The position numbers and the translations under genes are program-made. Below the pieces are notes generated by a model. It saw only the letters and a program-made list of their open reading frames with translations, was not told the origin of the DNA and searched no databases. Shown in pieces: positions 34,364 to 48,551 of a DNA stretch of 64,000 bases (its first letter is position 1; each line of letters starts with the position of its first letter). The DNA is from Nematostella vectensis (lineage: Eukaryota; Cnidaria; Anthozoa; Actiniaria; Edwardsiidae): assembly GCF_932526225.1 (NCBI RefSeq), contig NC_064046.1, positions 15,017,408-15,081,407 of the forward strand, read 5' to 3'.

Positions 34364-35327
34364 TGAAGGTTTTGACATTTCAACCTTACATCCACATGAA
34401 AGTAATGCCTAATATCGAGTGCCCTACAGTAAGTGTTTTGCAGTCAAGTTGTTTTCTGTTAGTAGGTAAAAAAATATTCTAAATAATAGTTATCATAGCT
34501 ATGGTCACCACTTACACATATAGAACTTGTAATGAAAAGAAAGAAAAAGTAAATATATGCAGTCAAACAACAGAATTGCATGATAACCTTGAATATATTG
34601 AATAAAGGACTGCAAAAAAACATCTTTTGTACTAGTTGCTTGAATTGACCCTTGGCTATTTTTAGCTGACTTCCCCTCCCCCTCTAAAAAAGAAAATAAT
34701 AATAATAATAATAGAACAAAACTAAAAAGAAAACAAACACAACAGAGACTCCCACCAACAATTTTGATTTTTTTTTACTTTCCTTTAAAAGGGGAGTGTC
34801 ATGGTTAAGAGATTTGCAATAGCTCTAGAGCCCTGACACAATGAACTTCAGTGAAATTCTAATACTGACTTATGAGCTTTTAGTACATGTGGGAGACTTT
34901 AAACAAAACAAAAAAAAAGGACCACAAACTGTCCATTAACATAGTTTTCAATATAATATTGTATATTATTTAATAAGGTATTGACAGCTTTTAAAAAGTT
35001 CAACTGTTTGTAGACACTTAAAAGCCTACAATAATCACTGACTCCAGACATGCGCAGTACTATGTTGCTGCCCCTTTAAAGTAAAATACAGCTTTACTTA
35101 GTCAGCGTAGACAATATTGCGGATTTTGTCAATATTCTAATATAAATATGTCAATATTCTCCCACATTACGTCTTTATTTCTATTTATTTTATGTTTTTC
35201 ACATGATACCAAAACAGCGTCTTTTTTCTTCGCTAATTTGATGTCATGTACATAATAAAAGAGATGCGCCCGTGCGCATGACGAGTCCCCAAGGGACCCA
35301 AGACGCCCAAATAGACCTCTATTTTTT

Positions 35328-35603
35328 GTCATGCACAATCTCGGCGAGCTGTGCGTGGCGTAACCGTATTACAGGCCTGGGATCCTGGTTATTGTCTGCC
35401 CCATTAATGCGCGGGTTGGGATAACCTTGCAAGAGTGTTGTACAGCATATTCGCTCGGAAATATCGGTGCTTGGGGCCTTCGGGTTCTTTACAGCCTTCC
35501 GTAAAAGCCTTGTGCTGCCATACCGATTGGGTAATCCGTATGTATAATTTCCGTTTTGTTCTTCAGACCGGGTTCGATCCCAGGCCAATGGGCTTTTTTT
35601 TTT
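35328..35603 (+). ncRNA. Pol III-type cassette, unit 18
   Basis: A box 35356-35366, B box 35571-35581, T10. Private changes GTCATGCAC, GTCTGCCCC and TGTATAATTTCC. Confidence 0.5.
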
Positions 35604-36251
35604 AGTTCATTTTTTTTTCTTTGTGCTGGACCCCCTTAATCCTGATAGGTTTTGCGCAAAAATAATAAAAAAAAGAGAGTTTGCAAAATAAGCTTGCTAG
35701 ATTTATTGATTATATGTATTTAATTTGTTCCTAGGAAGTTAACAAAAAACACAAAGCAAAGAGTTTGAGGAAGTAAACAAGTATGTGAACTTTAATTTTC
35801 TATTTGAAGGGGTGCATTTTGTACAGGGAAGCATACATAGAATGCTTAACTGGTGGAGAAGGAAGTGGTAAAAGTTTATTGAGCATAATTTCAACAATAG
35901 CAGGGGAAAGAGAGGGGCACTCTCTTCATACAATATTGCAGTTGTTACCTATTATTAAATAAGTTTGTAAGATATATTTGTTTATTAAGCAAGGTCTATT
36001 TCTGAGACAAGCAAACTCAAGTAAGAGCTGTTGAAATAACAGGTGAGTGTTAAAAAAAACAATTATCTGATTAGAAAACTAATGTAGATTCCTTTGCACC
36101 AAATTAAGAACAAACTTCATTTTGTTTGTTATTTATGAGGAACGAGATGAGCTCTACAAGGCCAAGAAGAAATACGTATTGCTCATCTAAATTATACAAG
36201 TAAATAATAATATTAAAAAAGAATTACTGTAAGTAATTAGAGTGGTTTTCA

Positions 36252-36368
36252 TTAACCCGTGAAACAAAGTGTGATAGTTAAACGGTAATAGTTAGTAAAA
36301 CACAAAAAAGAACAATAGAATCAGATCACAACAAAGTGTAATACGCTAAAGCGTAGTTCACGGGTTAA
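36252..36368. mobile_element. piggyBac-like MITE copy 19
   Basis: Ends intact, type A interior. Confidence 0.65.
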
Positions 36369-37326
36369 TGAAGGTTTTGACATTTCAACCTTACATCCAC
36401 ATGAAAGTAATTTCTAATATCGAGTGCCCTACAGTAAGTGTTTTGCAGTCAAGTTGTTTTCTGTTAGTAGGTAAAAAATTATTCTAAATAATAGTAATCA
36501 TAGCTATGGTCACCACATACATATATAGCACTTGTAATGAAAAGAAAGAAAAAATATATAAATGCAGTCAAACAACAGAATTGCATGATAACCTTGAATA
36601 TATTGAATAAAAGACTGCAAAAAAACATCTTTTGTACTAGTTGCTTGAATTGACCCTTGGCTATTTTTAGCTGACTTCCCCTCCCCCTCTAAAAAAGAAA
36701 ATAATAATAATAATAGAACAAAACTAAAAAGAAAACAAACACAACAGAGACCCCCACCAACAATTTTGATTTTTTTTACTTTCCTTTAAAAGGGGAGTGT
36801 CATGGTTAAGAGATTTGCAATAGCTCTAGAGCCCTGACACAATAAACTTCAGTGAAATTCTAATACTGACTTATGAGCTTTTGGTATATGTGGGAGACTT
36901 TAAACAAAACAAAAAAAATGACCACAAACTGTCCATTAACATAGTTTTCAATATAATATTGTATATTATTTAATAAGGTATTGACAGCTTTTAAAAATTG
37001 AACTGTTTGTAGACACTTAAAAGCCTACAATAAACACTGACTCCAGACATGCGCAGTACTATGCTGCTGCCCCTTTAAAGTAAAATACAGCTTTACTTAG
37101 TCAGCGTAGACAATATTGCGGATTTTGTCAATATTCTAATATAAATATGTCAATATTCTCCCCCCTTACGTCTTTATTTCTATTTATTTTATGCTTTTCA
37201 CATGATACCAAAACAGCGTCTTTTTTCTTCGCTAATTTGATGTCATGTACATAATAAAAGAGATGCGCCCGTGCGCATGGCGAGTCCCCAAGGGACCCAA
37301 GACGCCCAAATAGACCTCTATTTTTT

Positions 37327-37601
37327 GTCATCCACAATCTCGGCGAGCTGTGCGTGGCGTAACCGTATTACAGGCCTGGGATCCTGGTTATTGTCCTCCC
37401 CATTAATGCGCGGGTTGGGATAACCTTGCAAGAGTGTTGTACAGCATATTCGCTCGGAAATATCGGTGCTTGGGGCCTTCGGGTTCTTTACAGCCTTCCG
37501 TAAAAGCCTTGTGCTGCCATACCGATTGGGTAATCCGTATGTATGGTTTCCGTTTTGTTCTTCAGACCGGGTTCGATCCCAGGCCAATGGGCTTTTTTTT
37601 T
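37327..37601 (+). ncRNA. Pol III-type cassette, unit 19
   Basis: A box 37355-37365, B box 37570-37580, T9. Consensus sequence. Confidence 0.55.
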
Positions 37602-38250
37602 AGTTCGTTTTTTTTTCTTTGTGCTGGACCCCCTCAATCCTGATAGGTTTTGCGCAAAAATAATAAAAAAAGTGAGTTTGCAAAATAAGCTTGCTAGATT
37701 TATTGATTATATGTATTCAATTTGTTCCTAGGAAGTTAACAAAAAACACAAAGCAAAGAGTTTGAGGAAGTAAACAAGTATGTGAACTTTAATGTTCTAT
37801 TTGAAGGGGTGCATTTTGTACAGGGAAGCATACATAGAATGCTTAACTGGTGGAGAGGGAAGAGGTAAAATTTTATTGAGCATAATTTCAACAATAGCAG
37901 GGGGAAGAGAGGGGCACTCTCTTCATACAATATTGCAGTTGTTACCTATTATTAAATAAGTTTGTAAGATATATTTGTTTATTAAGCAAGGTCTATTTCT
38001 GAGACAAGCAAACTCAAGTAAGAGCTGTTGAAATAACAGGTGAGTGTTAAAAAAAAAACAATTATCTGATTAGAAAACTAATGTAGATTCCTTTGCACCA
38101 AATTAAGAACAAACTTCATTTTGTTTGTTATTTATGAGGAACGAGATGAGCTCTACAAGGCCAAGAAGAAATATGTATTGCTCATCTAAATTATACAAGT
38201 AAATAATAATATTAAAAAAGAATTACTGTAAGTAATTAGAGTGGTTTTCA

Positions 38251-38367
38251 TTAACCCGTGAAACAAAGTGTGATAGTTAAACGGTAATAGTTAGTAAAAC
38301 ACAAAAAAGAACAATAGAATCAGATCACAACAAAGTGTAATACGCTAAAGCGTAGTTCACGGGTTAA
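38251..38367. mobile_element. piggyBac-like MITE copy 20
   Basis: Ends intact, type A interior. Confidence 0.65.
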
Positions 38368-39326
38368 TGAAGGTTTTAAAATTTCAACCTTACATCCACA
38401 TGAAAGTAATGCCTAATATCGAGTGCCCTACAGTAAGTGTTTTGCAGTCAAGTTGTTTTCTGTTAGTAGGTAAAAAATTATTCTAAATAATAGTAATCAT
38501 AGCTATGGTCACCACTTACACGTATAGCACTTGTAATGAAAAGAAAGAAAAAATATATAAATGCAGTCAAACAACAGAATTGCTTGATAACCTTGAATAT
38601 ATTGAATAAAAGACTGAAAAAAAACATCTTTTGTACTAGTTGCTTGAATTGACCCTTGGCTATTTTTAGCTGAATTCCCCTCCCCCTCTAAAAAAGAAAA
38701 TAATAATAATAATAGAACAAAACTAAAAAGAAAACAAACACAACAGAGACCCCCACCAACAATTTTGATTTTTTTTACTTTCCTTTAAAAGGGGAGTGTC
38801 ATGGTTAAGAGATTTGCAATAGCTCTAGAGCCCTGACACAATAAACTTCAGTGAAATTCTAATACTGACTTATGAGCTTTTGGTATATGTGGGAGACTTT
38901 AAACAAAACAAAAAAAATGACAACAAACTGTCCATTAACATAGTTTTCAATATAATATTGTATATTAATTAATAAGGTATTGACAGCTTTTAAAAAGTTC
39001 AACTGTTTGTAGACACTTAAAAGCCTACAATAAACACTGACTCCAGACATGCGCAGTACTATGCTGCTGCCCCTTTAAAGTAAAATACAGCTTTACTTAG
39101 TCAGCGTAGACAATATTGCGGATTTTGTCAATATTCTAATATAAATATGTCAATATTCTCCCCCCTTACGTCTTTATTTCTATTTATTTTATGCTTTTCA
39201 CATGATACCAAAACAGCGTCTTTTTTCTTCGCTAATTTGATGTCATGTACATAATAAAAGGGATGCGCCCGTGCGCATGGCGAGTCCCCAAGGGACCCAA
39301 GACGCCCAAATAGACCTCTATTTTTT

Positions 39327-39602
39327 GTCATCCACAATCTCGGCGAGCTGTGCGTGGCGTAACCGTATTACAGGCCTGGGATCCTGGTTATTGTCCTCCC
39401 CATTAATGCGCGGGTTGGGATAACCTTGCAAGAGTGTTGTACAGCATATTCGCTCGGAAATATCGGTGCTTGGGGCCTTCGGGTTCTTTACAGCCTTCCG
39501 TAAAAGCCTTGTGCTGCCATACCGATTGGGTAATCCGTATGTATGGTTTCCGTTTTGTTCTTCAGACCGGGTTCGATCCCAGGCCAATGGGCTTTTTTTT
39601 TT
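39327..39602 (+). ncRNA. Pol III-type cassette, unit 20
   Basis: A box 39355-39365, B box 39570-39580, T10. Consensus sequence. Confidence 0.55.
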
Positions 39603-40251
39603 AGTTCGTTTTTTTTTCTTTGTGCTGGACCCCCTTAATCCTGATAGGTTTTGCGCAAAAATAATAAAAAAAGTGAGTTTGCAAAATAAGCTTGCTAGAT
39701 TTATTGATTATATGTATTCAATTTGTTCCTAGGAAGTTAACAAAAAACACAAAGCAAAGAGTTTGAGGAAGTAAACAAGTATGTGAACTTTAATGTTCTA
39801 TTTGAAGGGGTGCATTTTGTACAGGGAAGCATACATAGAATGCTTAACTGGTGGAGAGGGAAGAGGTAAAATTTTATTGAGCATAATTTCAACAATAGCA
39901 GGGGGAAGAGAGGGGCACTCTCTTCATACAATATTGCAGTTGTTACCTATTATTAAATAAGTTTGTAAGATATATTTGTTTATTAAGCAAGGTCTATTTC
40001 TGAGACAAGCAAACTCAAGTAAGAGCTGTTGAAATAACAGGTGAGTGTTAAAAAAAAAACAATTATCTGATTAGAAAACTAATGTAGATTCCTTTGCACC
40101 AAATTAAGAACAAACTTCATTTTGTTTGTTATTTATGAGGAACGAGATGAGCTCTACAAGGCCAAGAAGAAATATGTATTGCTCATCTAAATTATACAAG
40201 TAAATAATAATATTAAAAAAGAATTACTGTAAGTAATTAGAGTGGTTTTCA

Positions 40252-40368
40252 TTAACCCGTGAAACAAAGTGTGATAGTTAAACGGTAATAGTTAGTAAAA
40301 CACAAAAAAGAACAATAGAATCAGATCACAACAAAGTGTAATACGCTAAAGCGTAGTTCACGGGTTAA
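40252..40368. mobile_element. piggyBac-like MITE copy 21
   Basis: Ends intact, type A interior. Confidence 0.65.
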
Positions 40369-41327
40369 TGAAGGTTTTGACATTTCAACCTTACATCCAC
40401 ATGAAAGTAATGCCTAATATCGAGTGCCCTACAGTAAGTGTTTTGCAGTCAAGTTGTTTTCTGTTAGTAGGTAAAAAATTATTCTAAATAATAGTAATCA
40501 TAGCTATGGTCACCACTTACACATATAGCACTTGTAATGAAAAAAAAGAAAAAATATATATATGCAGTCAAACAACAGAATTGCATGATAACCTTGAATA
40601 TATTGAATAAAGGACTGCAAAAAACATCTTTTGTACTAGTTGCTTGAATCGACCCTCGCTATTTTTAGCTGACTTCCCCTCCCCCTCTAAAAAAGAAAAT
40701 AATAATAATAATAGAACAAAACTAAAAAGAAAACAAACACAACAGAGAATCCCACCAACAATTTTGATTTTTTTCTTTACTTTCCTTTCAAAGGGGAGTG
40801 TCATGGTTGAGAGATTTGCAATAGCTCTAGAGCCCTGACACAATGAACTTCAGTGAAATTCTAATACTGACTTATGAGCTTTTGGTACATGTGGGAGACT
40901 TTAAACAAAACAAAAAAATGACCACAAACTGTCCATTAACATAGTTTTCAATATAATATTGCATATTATTTAATAAGGTATTGACAGCTTTTAAAAAGTT
41001 CAACTGTTTGTAGACACTTAAAAGCCTACAATAAACACTGACTCCAGACATGCGCAGTACTATGCTGCTGCCCCTTTAAAGTAAAATACAGCTTTACTTA
41101 GTCAGCGTAGACAATATTGCGGATTTTGTCAATATTCTAATATGAATATGTCAATATTTTCCCCCTTTACGTCTTTTTTTCTATTTATTTTATGCTTTTC
41201 ACATGATACCAAAACAGCGTCTTTTTTCTTCGCTAATTTGATGTCATGTACACAATAAAAGAGATGCGCCCGTGCGCATGGCGAGTCCCCAAGGGACCCA
41301 AGACCCCCAAATAGACCTCTATTTTTT

Positions 41328-41601
41328 GTCATCCACAATCTCGGCGAGCTGTGCGTGGCGTAACCGTATTACAAGCCTGGGATCCTGGTTATTGTCCTCC
41401 CCATTAATGCGCGGGTTGGGATAACCTTGCAACAGTGTTGTACAGCATATTCGCTCGAAAATATCGGTGCTTGGGGCCTTCGGGTTCTTTACAGCCTTCC
41501 GTAAAAGCTTTGTGCTGCCATACCGATTGGGTAATCCGTATGTATGGTTTCCGTTTTGTTCTTCAGACCGGGTTCGATCCCAGGCCAATGGGCTTTTTTT
41601 T
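41328..41601 (+). ncRNA. Pol III-type cassette, unit 21
   Basis: A box 41356-41366, B box 41571-41581, T8. ACAAGCCTGGG, TTGCAACAG and AAAGCTTTG are shared with unit 23; GCTCGAAAAT is private. The upstream module has CCCC for CGCC. Confidence 0.5.
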
Positions 41602-42248
41602 AATTCGTTTTTTTTCTTTGTGCTGGACCCCCTTAATCCTGATAGGTTTTGCGCAAAAATAATAAAAAAAGTGAGTTTGCAAAATAAGCTTGCTAGATTT
41701 ATTGATTATATGTATTCAATTTGTTCCTAGAAAGTTAACAAAAAACCCAAAGCAAAGAGTTTGAGGAAGTAAACAAGTATGTGAACTTTAATGTTCTATT
41801 TGAAGGGGCGCATTTTGTATAGGGAAGCATACATAGAATGCTTAACTGGTGGAGAGGGGAGAGGTAAAATTTTATTGAGCATAATTTCATTAATAGCAGG
41901 GGTAAGGGAGGGGCACTCTCTTCATACAATATTGCAGTTGTTACCTATTATTAAATAAGTGTGTAAGATATATTTGTTTATTAAGCAAGGTCTATTTCTG
42001 AGACAAGCAAACTCAAGTAAGAGCTGTTGAAATAACAGGTGAGTGTTAAAAAAAAACAATTATCTGATTAGAAAACTAATGTAGATTCCTTTGCACCAAA
42101 TTAAGAACAAACTTCATTTTGTTTGTTATTTATGAGGAACGAGATGAGCTCTACAAGGCCAAGAAGAAATATGTATTGCTCATCTAAATTATACAAGTAA
42201 ATAATAATATTAAAAAAGAATTACTGTAAGTAATTAGAGTGGTTTTCA

Positions 42249-42365
42249 TTAACCCGTGAAACAAAGTGTGATAGTTAAACGGTAGTAGTTAGTAAAACAC
42301 AAAAAAGAACAATAGAATCAGATCACAACAAAGTGTAATACGCTAAAGCGTAGTTCACGGGTTAA
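42249..42365. mobile_element. piggyBac-like MITE copy 22
   Basis: Ends intact; interior GGTAGTAG. Confidence 0.65.
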
Positions 42366-43324
42366 TGAAGGTTTTGACATTTCAACCTTACATCCACATG
42401 AAAGTAATGCCTAATATCGAGTGCCCTACAGTAAGTGTTTTGCAGTCAAGTTGTTTTCTGTTAGTAGGTAAAAAATTATTCTAAATAATAGTAATCATAG
42501 CTATGGTCACCACTTACACGTATAGCACTTGTAATGAAAAGAAAGAAAAAATATATAAATGCAGTCAAACAACAGAATTGCATGATAACCTTGAATATAT
42601 TGAATAAAAGACTGCAAAAAAACATCTTTTGTACTAGTTGCTTGAATTGACCCTTGGCTATTTTTAGCTGAATTCCCCTCCCCCTCTAAAAAAGAAAATA
42701 ATAATAATAATAGAACAAAACTAAAAAGAAAACAAACACAACAGAGACCCCCACCAACAATTTTGATTTTTTTTACTTTCCTTTAAAAGGGGAGTGTCAT
42801 GGTTAAGAGATTTGCAATAGCTCTAGAGCCCTGACACAATGAACTTCAGTGAAATTCTAATACTGACTTATGAGCTTTTGGTATATGTGGGAGACTTTAA
42901 ACAAAACAAAAAAAATGACCACAAACTGTCCATTAACATAGTTTTCAATATAATATTGTATATTAATTAATAAGGTATTGACAGCTTTTAAAAAGTTCAA
43001 CTGTTTGTAGACACTTAAAAGCCTACAATAAACACTGACTCCAGACATGCGCAGTACTATGCTGCTGCCCCTTTAAAGTAAAATACAGTTTTACTTAGTC
43101 AGCGTAGACAATATTGCGGATTTTGTCAATATTCTAATATAATTATGTCAATATTCTCCCCCCTTACGTCTTTATTTCTATTTATTTTATGCTTTTCACA
43201 TGATACCAAAACAGCGTCTTTTTTCTTCGCTAATTTGATGTCATGTACATAATAAAAGAGATGCGCCCGTGCGCATGGCGAGTCCCCAAGGGACCCAAGA
43301 CGCCCAAATAGACCTCTATTTTTT

Positions 43325-43601
43325 GTCATCCACAATCTCGGCGAGCTGTGCGTGGCGTAACCGTATTACAGGCCTGGGATCCTGGTTATTGTCCTCCCCA
43401 TTAATGCGCGGGTTGGGATAACCTTGCAAGAGTGTTGTACAGCATATTCGCTCGGAAATATCGGTGCTTGGGGCCTTCGGGTTCTTTACAGCCTTCCGTA
43501 AAAGCCTTGTGCTGCCATACCGATTGGGTAATCCGTATGTATGGTTTCCGTTTTGTTCTTCAGACCGGGTTCGATCCCAGGCCAATGGGCTTTTTTTTTT
43601 T
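43325..43601 (+). ncRNA. Pol III-type cassette, unit 22
   Basis: A box 43353-43363, B box 43568-43578, T11. Consensus sequence. Confidence 0.55.
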
Positions 43602-44250
43602 AGTTCGTTTTTTTTTCTTTGTGCTGGACCCCCTTAATCCTGATAGGTTTTGCGCAAAAATAATAAAAAAAGTGAGTTTGCAAAATAAGCTTGCTAGATT
43701 TATTGATTATATGTATTCAATTTGTTCCTAGGAAGTTAACAAAAAACACAAAGCAAAGAGTTTGAGGAAGTAAACAAGTATGTGAACTTTAATGTTCTAT
43801 TTGAAGGGGTGCATTTTGTACAGGGAAGCATACATAGAATGCTTAACTGGTGGAGAGGGAAGAGGTAAAATTTTATTGAGCATAATTTCAACAATAGCAG
43901 GGGGAAGAGAGGGGCACTCTCTTCATACAATATTGCAGTTGTTACCTATTATTAAATAAGTTTGTAAGATATATTTGTTTATTAAGCAAGGTCTATTTCT
44001 GAGACAAGCAAACTCAAGTAAGAGCTGTTGAAATAACAGGTGAGTGTTAAAAAAAAAACAATTATCTGATTAGAAAACTAATGTAGATTCCTTTGCACCA
44101 AATTAAGAACAAACTTCACTTTGTTTGTTATTTATGAGGAACGAGATGAGCTCTACAAGGCCAAGAAGAAATATGTATTGCTCATCTAAATTATACAAGT
44201 AAATAATAATATTAAAAAAGAATTACTGTAAGTAATTAGAGTGGTTTTCA

Positions 44251-44367
44251 TTAACCCGTGAAACAAAGTGTGATAGTTAAACGGTAATAGTTAGTAAAAC
44301 ACAAAAAAGAACAATAGAATCAGATCACAACAAAGTGTAATACGCTAAAGCGTAGTTCACGGGTTAA
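44251..44367. mobile_element. piggyBac-like MITE copy 23
   Basis: Ends intact, type A interior. Confidence 0.65.
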
Positions 44368-45327
44368 TGAAGGTTTTGACATTTCAACCTTACATCCACA
44401 TGAAAGTAATGCCTAATATCGAGTGCCCTACAGTAAGTGTTTTGCAGTCAAGTTGTTTTCTGTTAGTAGGTAAAAAATTATTCTAAATAATAGTAATCAT
44501 AGCTATGGTCACCACTTACACATATAGCACTTGTAATGAAAAAAAAGAAAAAATATATATATGCAGTCAAACAACAGAATTGCATGATAACCTTGAATAT
44601 ATTGAATAAAGGACTGCAAAAAACATCTTTTGTACTAGTTGCTTGAATTGACCCTGGCTATTTTTAGCTGACTTCCCCTCCCCCTCTAAAAAAGAAAATA
44701 ATAATAATAATAGAACAAAACTAAAAAGAAAACAAACACAACAGAGACCCCCACCAACAATTTTGATTTTTTTCTTTACTTTCCTTTCAAAGGGGAGTGT
44801 CATGGTTGAGAGATTTGCAATAGCTCTAGAGCCCTGACACAATGAACTTCAGTGAAATTCTAATACTGACTTATGAGCTTTTGGTACATGTGGGAGAATT
44901 TAAACAAAACAAAAAAAATAACCACAAACTGTCCATTAACATAGTTTTCAATATAATATTGCATATTATTTAATAAGGTATTGACAGCTTTTAAAAAGTT
45001 CAACTGTTTGTAGACACTTAAAAGCCTACAATAAACACTGACTCCAGACATGCGCAGTACTATGCTGCTGCCCCTTTAAAGTAAAATACAGCTTTACTTA
45101 GTCAGCGTAGACAATATTGCGGATTTTGTCAATATTCTAATATGAATATGTCAATATTTTCCCCCTTTACGTCTTTTTTTCTATTTATTTTATGCTTTTC
45201 ACATGATACCAAAACAGCGTCTTTTTTCTTCGCTAATTTGATGTCATGTACACAATAAAAGAGATGCGCCCGTGCGCATGGCGAGTCCCCAAGGGACCCA
45301 AGACGCCCAAATAGACCTCTATTTTTT

Positions 45328-45601
45328 GTCATCCACAATCTCGGCGAGCTGTGCGTGGCGTAACCGTATTACAAGCCTGGGATCCTGGTTATTGTCCTCC
45401 CCATTAATGCGCGGGTTGGGATAACCTTGCAACAGTGTTGTACAGCATATTCGCTCGGAAATATCGGTGCTTGGGGCCTTCGGGTTCTTTACAGCCTTCC
45501 GTAAAAGCTTTGTGCTGCCATACCGATTGGGTAATCCGTATGTATGGTTTCCGTTTTGTTCTTCAGACCGGGTTCGATCCCAGGCCAATGGGCTTTTTTT
45601 T
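45328..45601 (+). ncRNA. Pol III-type cassette, unit 23
   Basis: A box 45356-45366, B box 45571-45581, T8. Same variants as unit 21 without GCTCGAAAAT. Confidence 0.55.
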
Positions 45602-46249
45602 AATTCGTTTTTTTTCTTTGTGCTGGACCCCCTTAATCCTGATAGGTTTTGCGCAAAAATAATAAAAAAAAGTGAGTTTGCAAAATAAGCTTGCTAGATT
45701 TATTGATTATATGTATTCAATTTGTTCCTAGGAAGTTAACAAAAAACCCAAAGCAAAGAGTTTGAGGAAGTAAACAAGTATGTGAACTTTAATGTTCTAT
45801 TTGAAGGGGCGCATTTTGTATAGGGAAGCATACATAGAATGCTTAACTGGTGGAGAGGGGAGAGGTAACAGTTTATTGAGCATAATGTCAACAATAGCAG
45901 GGGTAAGGGAGGGGCACTCTCTTCATACAATATTGCAGTTGTTACCTATTATTAAATAAGTGTGTAAGATATATTTGTTTATTAAGCAAGGTCTATTTCT
46001 GAGACAAGCAAACTCAAGTAAGAGCTGTTGAAATAACAGGTGAGTGTTAAAAAAAAACAATTATCTGATTAGAAAACTAATGTAGATTCCTTTGCACCAA
46101 ATTAAGAACAAACTTCATTTTGTTTGTTATTTATGAGGAACGAGATGAGCTCTACAATGCCAAGAAGAAATATGTATTGCTCATCTAAATTATACAAGTA
46201 AATAATAATATTAAAAAAGAATTACTGTAAGTAATTAGAGTGGTTTTCA

Positions 46250-46366
46250 TTAACCCGTGAAACAAAGTGTGATAGTTAAACGGTAATAGTTAGTAAAACA
46301 CAAAAAAGAACAATAGAATCAGATCACAACAAAGTGTAATACGCTAAAGCGTAGTTCACGGGTTAA
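46250..46366. mobile_element. piggyBac-like MITE copy 24
   Basis: Ends intact, type A interior. Confidence 0.65.
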
Positions 46367-47325
46367 TGAAGGTTTTGACATTTCATCCTTACATCCACAT
46401 GAAAGTAATGCCTAATATCGAGTGCCCTACAGTAAGTGTTTTGCAGTCAAGTTGTTTTCTGTTAGTAGGTAAAAAATTATTCTAAATAATAGTAATCATA
46501 GCTATGGTCACCACTTACACATATAGCACTTGTAATGAAAAGAAAGAAAAATATATATATGCAGTCAAACAACAGAATTGCATGATAACCTTGAATATAT
46601 TGAATAAAGGACTGCAAAAAAACATCTTTTGTACTAGTTGCTTGAATTGACCCTTGGCTATTTTAAGCTGACTTCCCCTCCCCCTCTAAAAAAGAAAATT
46701 ATAATAATAATAGAACAAAACTAAAAAGAAAACAAACACAACAGAGACCCCCACCAACAATTTTGATTTTTTTTTACTTTCCTTTAAAAGGGGAGTGTCA
46801 TGGTTAAGAGATTTGCAATAGCTCTAGAGCCCTGACACAATGAACTTCAGTGAAATTCTAATACTGACTTATGAGCTTTTGGTACATGTGGGAGACTTTA
46901 AACAAAACAAAAAAAATAACCACAAACTGTCCATTAACATAGTTTTCAATATAATATTGCATATTATTTAATAAGGTATTGACAGCTTTTAAAAAGTTCA
47001 ACTGTTTGTAGACACTTAAAAGCCTACAATAAACACTGACTCCAGACATGCGCAGTACTATGCTGCTGCCCCTTTAAAGTAAAATACAGCTTTACTTAGT
47101 CAGCGTAGACAATATTGCGGATTTTGTCAATATTCTAATATAAATATGTCAATATTCTCCCCCCTTACGTCTTTATTTCTATTTATTTTATGCTTTTCAC
47201 ATGATACCAAAACAGCGTCTTTTTTCTTCGCTAATTTGATGTCATGTACACAATAAAAGAGATGCGCCCGTGCGCATGGCGAGTCCCCAAGGGACCAAAG
47301 ACGCCCAAATAGACCTCTTTTTTTT

Positions 47326-47600
47326 GTCATCCACAATCTCGGCTAGCTGTGCGTGGCGTAACCGTATTACAGGCCTGGGATCCTTGTTATTGTCCTCCCC
47401 ATTAATGCGCGGGTTGGGATAACCTTGCAAGAGTGTTGTACAGCATATTCGCTCGGAAATATGGGTGCTTGGGGCCTTCGGGTTCTTTACAGCCTTCCGT
47501 AAAAGCCTTGTGCTGCCATACTGATTGGGTAATCCGTATGTATGGTTTCCGTTTTGTTCTTCAGACCGGGTTCGATCCCAGGCCAATGGGCTTTTTTTTT
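47326..47600 (+). ncRNA. Pol III-type cassette, unit 24
   Basis: A box 47354-47364, B box 47569-47579, T9; upstream T8. ATACTGATT changes one closing-helix pair from C-G to U-G, keeping it paired. Confidence 0.5.
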
Positions 47601-48248
47601 AGTTCGTTTTTTTTTCTTTGTGCTGGACCCCCTTAATCCTGATAGGTTTTGCGCAAAAATAATAAAAAAAAGTGAGTTTGCAAAATAAGCTTGCTAGATT
47701 TATTGATTATATGTATTTAATTTGTTCCTAGAAGTTAACAAAAAACACAAAGCAAAGAGTTTGAGGAAGTAAACAAGTATGTGAACTTTAATGTTCTATT
47801 TGAAGGGGTGCATTTTGTACAGGGAAGCATACATAGAATGCTTAACTGGTGGAGAGGGAAGAGGTAAAATTTTATTGAGCATAATTTCAACAATAGCAGG
47901 GGGAAGAGAGGGGCACTCTCTTCATACAATATTGCAGTTGTTACCTATTATTAAATAAGTTTGTAACATGTCTTTGTTCATTAAGCAAGGTCTATTTCTG
48001 AGACAAGCAAACTCAAGTAAGGCTGTTGAAATAACAGGTGAGTGTTAAAAGAAAAACAATTATCTGATTAGAAAACTACTGTAGATTCCTTTGCACCAAA
48101 ATAAGAACAAACTTCATTTTGTTTGTTATTTATGAGGAACGAGATGAGCTCTACAAAGCCATAAAGAAATATGTATTGCTCATCTAAATTATACAAGTAA
48201 ATAATAATATTAAAAAAGAACTACTGTAAGTAATTAGAGTGGTTTTCA

Positions 48249-48365
48249 TTAACCCGTGAAACAAAGTGTGATAGTTAAACGGTAATAGTTAGTAAAACAC
48301 AAAAAAGTACAATAGAATCAGATCACCACAAAGTGTAATACGCTAAAGCGTAGTTCACGGGTTAA
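48249..48365. mobile_element. piggyBac-like MITE copy 25
   Basis: Ends intact, type B interior. Confidence 0.65.
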
Positions 48366-48550
48366 TGAAGGTTTTGACATTTCAACCTTACATCCACATG
48401 AAAGTAATGCCTAATATCGAGTGCCCTACAGTAAGTGTTTTGCAGTCAAGTTGTTTTCTGTTAGTAGGTAAAAAAATATTGTAAATAATAGTAATCATAG
48501 CTATGGTCACCACTTACACATATAGCACTTGTAATGAAAAGAAAGAAAAA

Positions 48551-48551
<1 letters not shown>

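Larger units (their letters stand above)
34247..36251 (+). repeat. Unit 18
   Basis: 2005 bp. Spacer type A; the TA tract is almost lost (GTAAATATATG near 34550). Confidence 0.95.
36252..38250 (+). repeat. Unit 19
   Basis: 1999 bp. Spacer type A. Confidence 0.95.
38251..40251 (+). repeat. Unit 20
   Basis: 2001 bp, partner of unit 22 at an offset of about 3998 (shared TATATTAATTAATAAGG and GGTATATGTGG). Spacer type A. Confidence 0.95.
40252..42248 (+). repeat. Unit 21
   Basis: 1997 bp, partner of unit 23 at an offset of about 3999 (shared TTTTTTCTTTACTTTCC and AAGTGTGTAAG). Spacer type A. Confidence 0.95.
42249..44250 (+). repeat. Unit 22
   Basis: 2002 bp, partner of unit 20. Spacer type A. 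Confidence 0.95.
37900..45960 (+). repeat. Dimeric higher-order repeat, two copies of ~3999 bp
   Basis: Units 20/21 and 22/23 share private variants (TATATTAATTAATAAGG, TTTTTTCTTTACTTTCC, AAGTGTGTAAG). Edges are approximate. Confidence 0.8.
44251..46249 (+). repeat. Unit 23
   Basis: 1999 bp, partner of unit 21. Spacer type A. Confidence 0.95.
46250..48248 (+). repeat. Unit 24
   Basis: 1999 bp. Spacer type B (AACATGTCTTTGTTCATT). Confidence 0.95.
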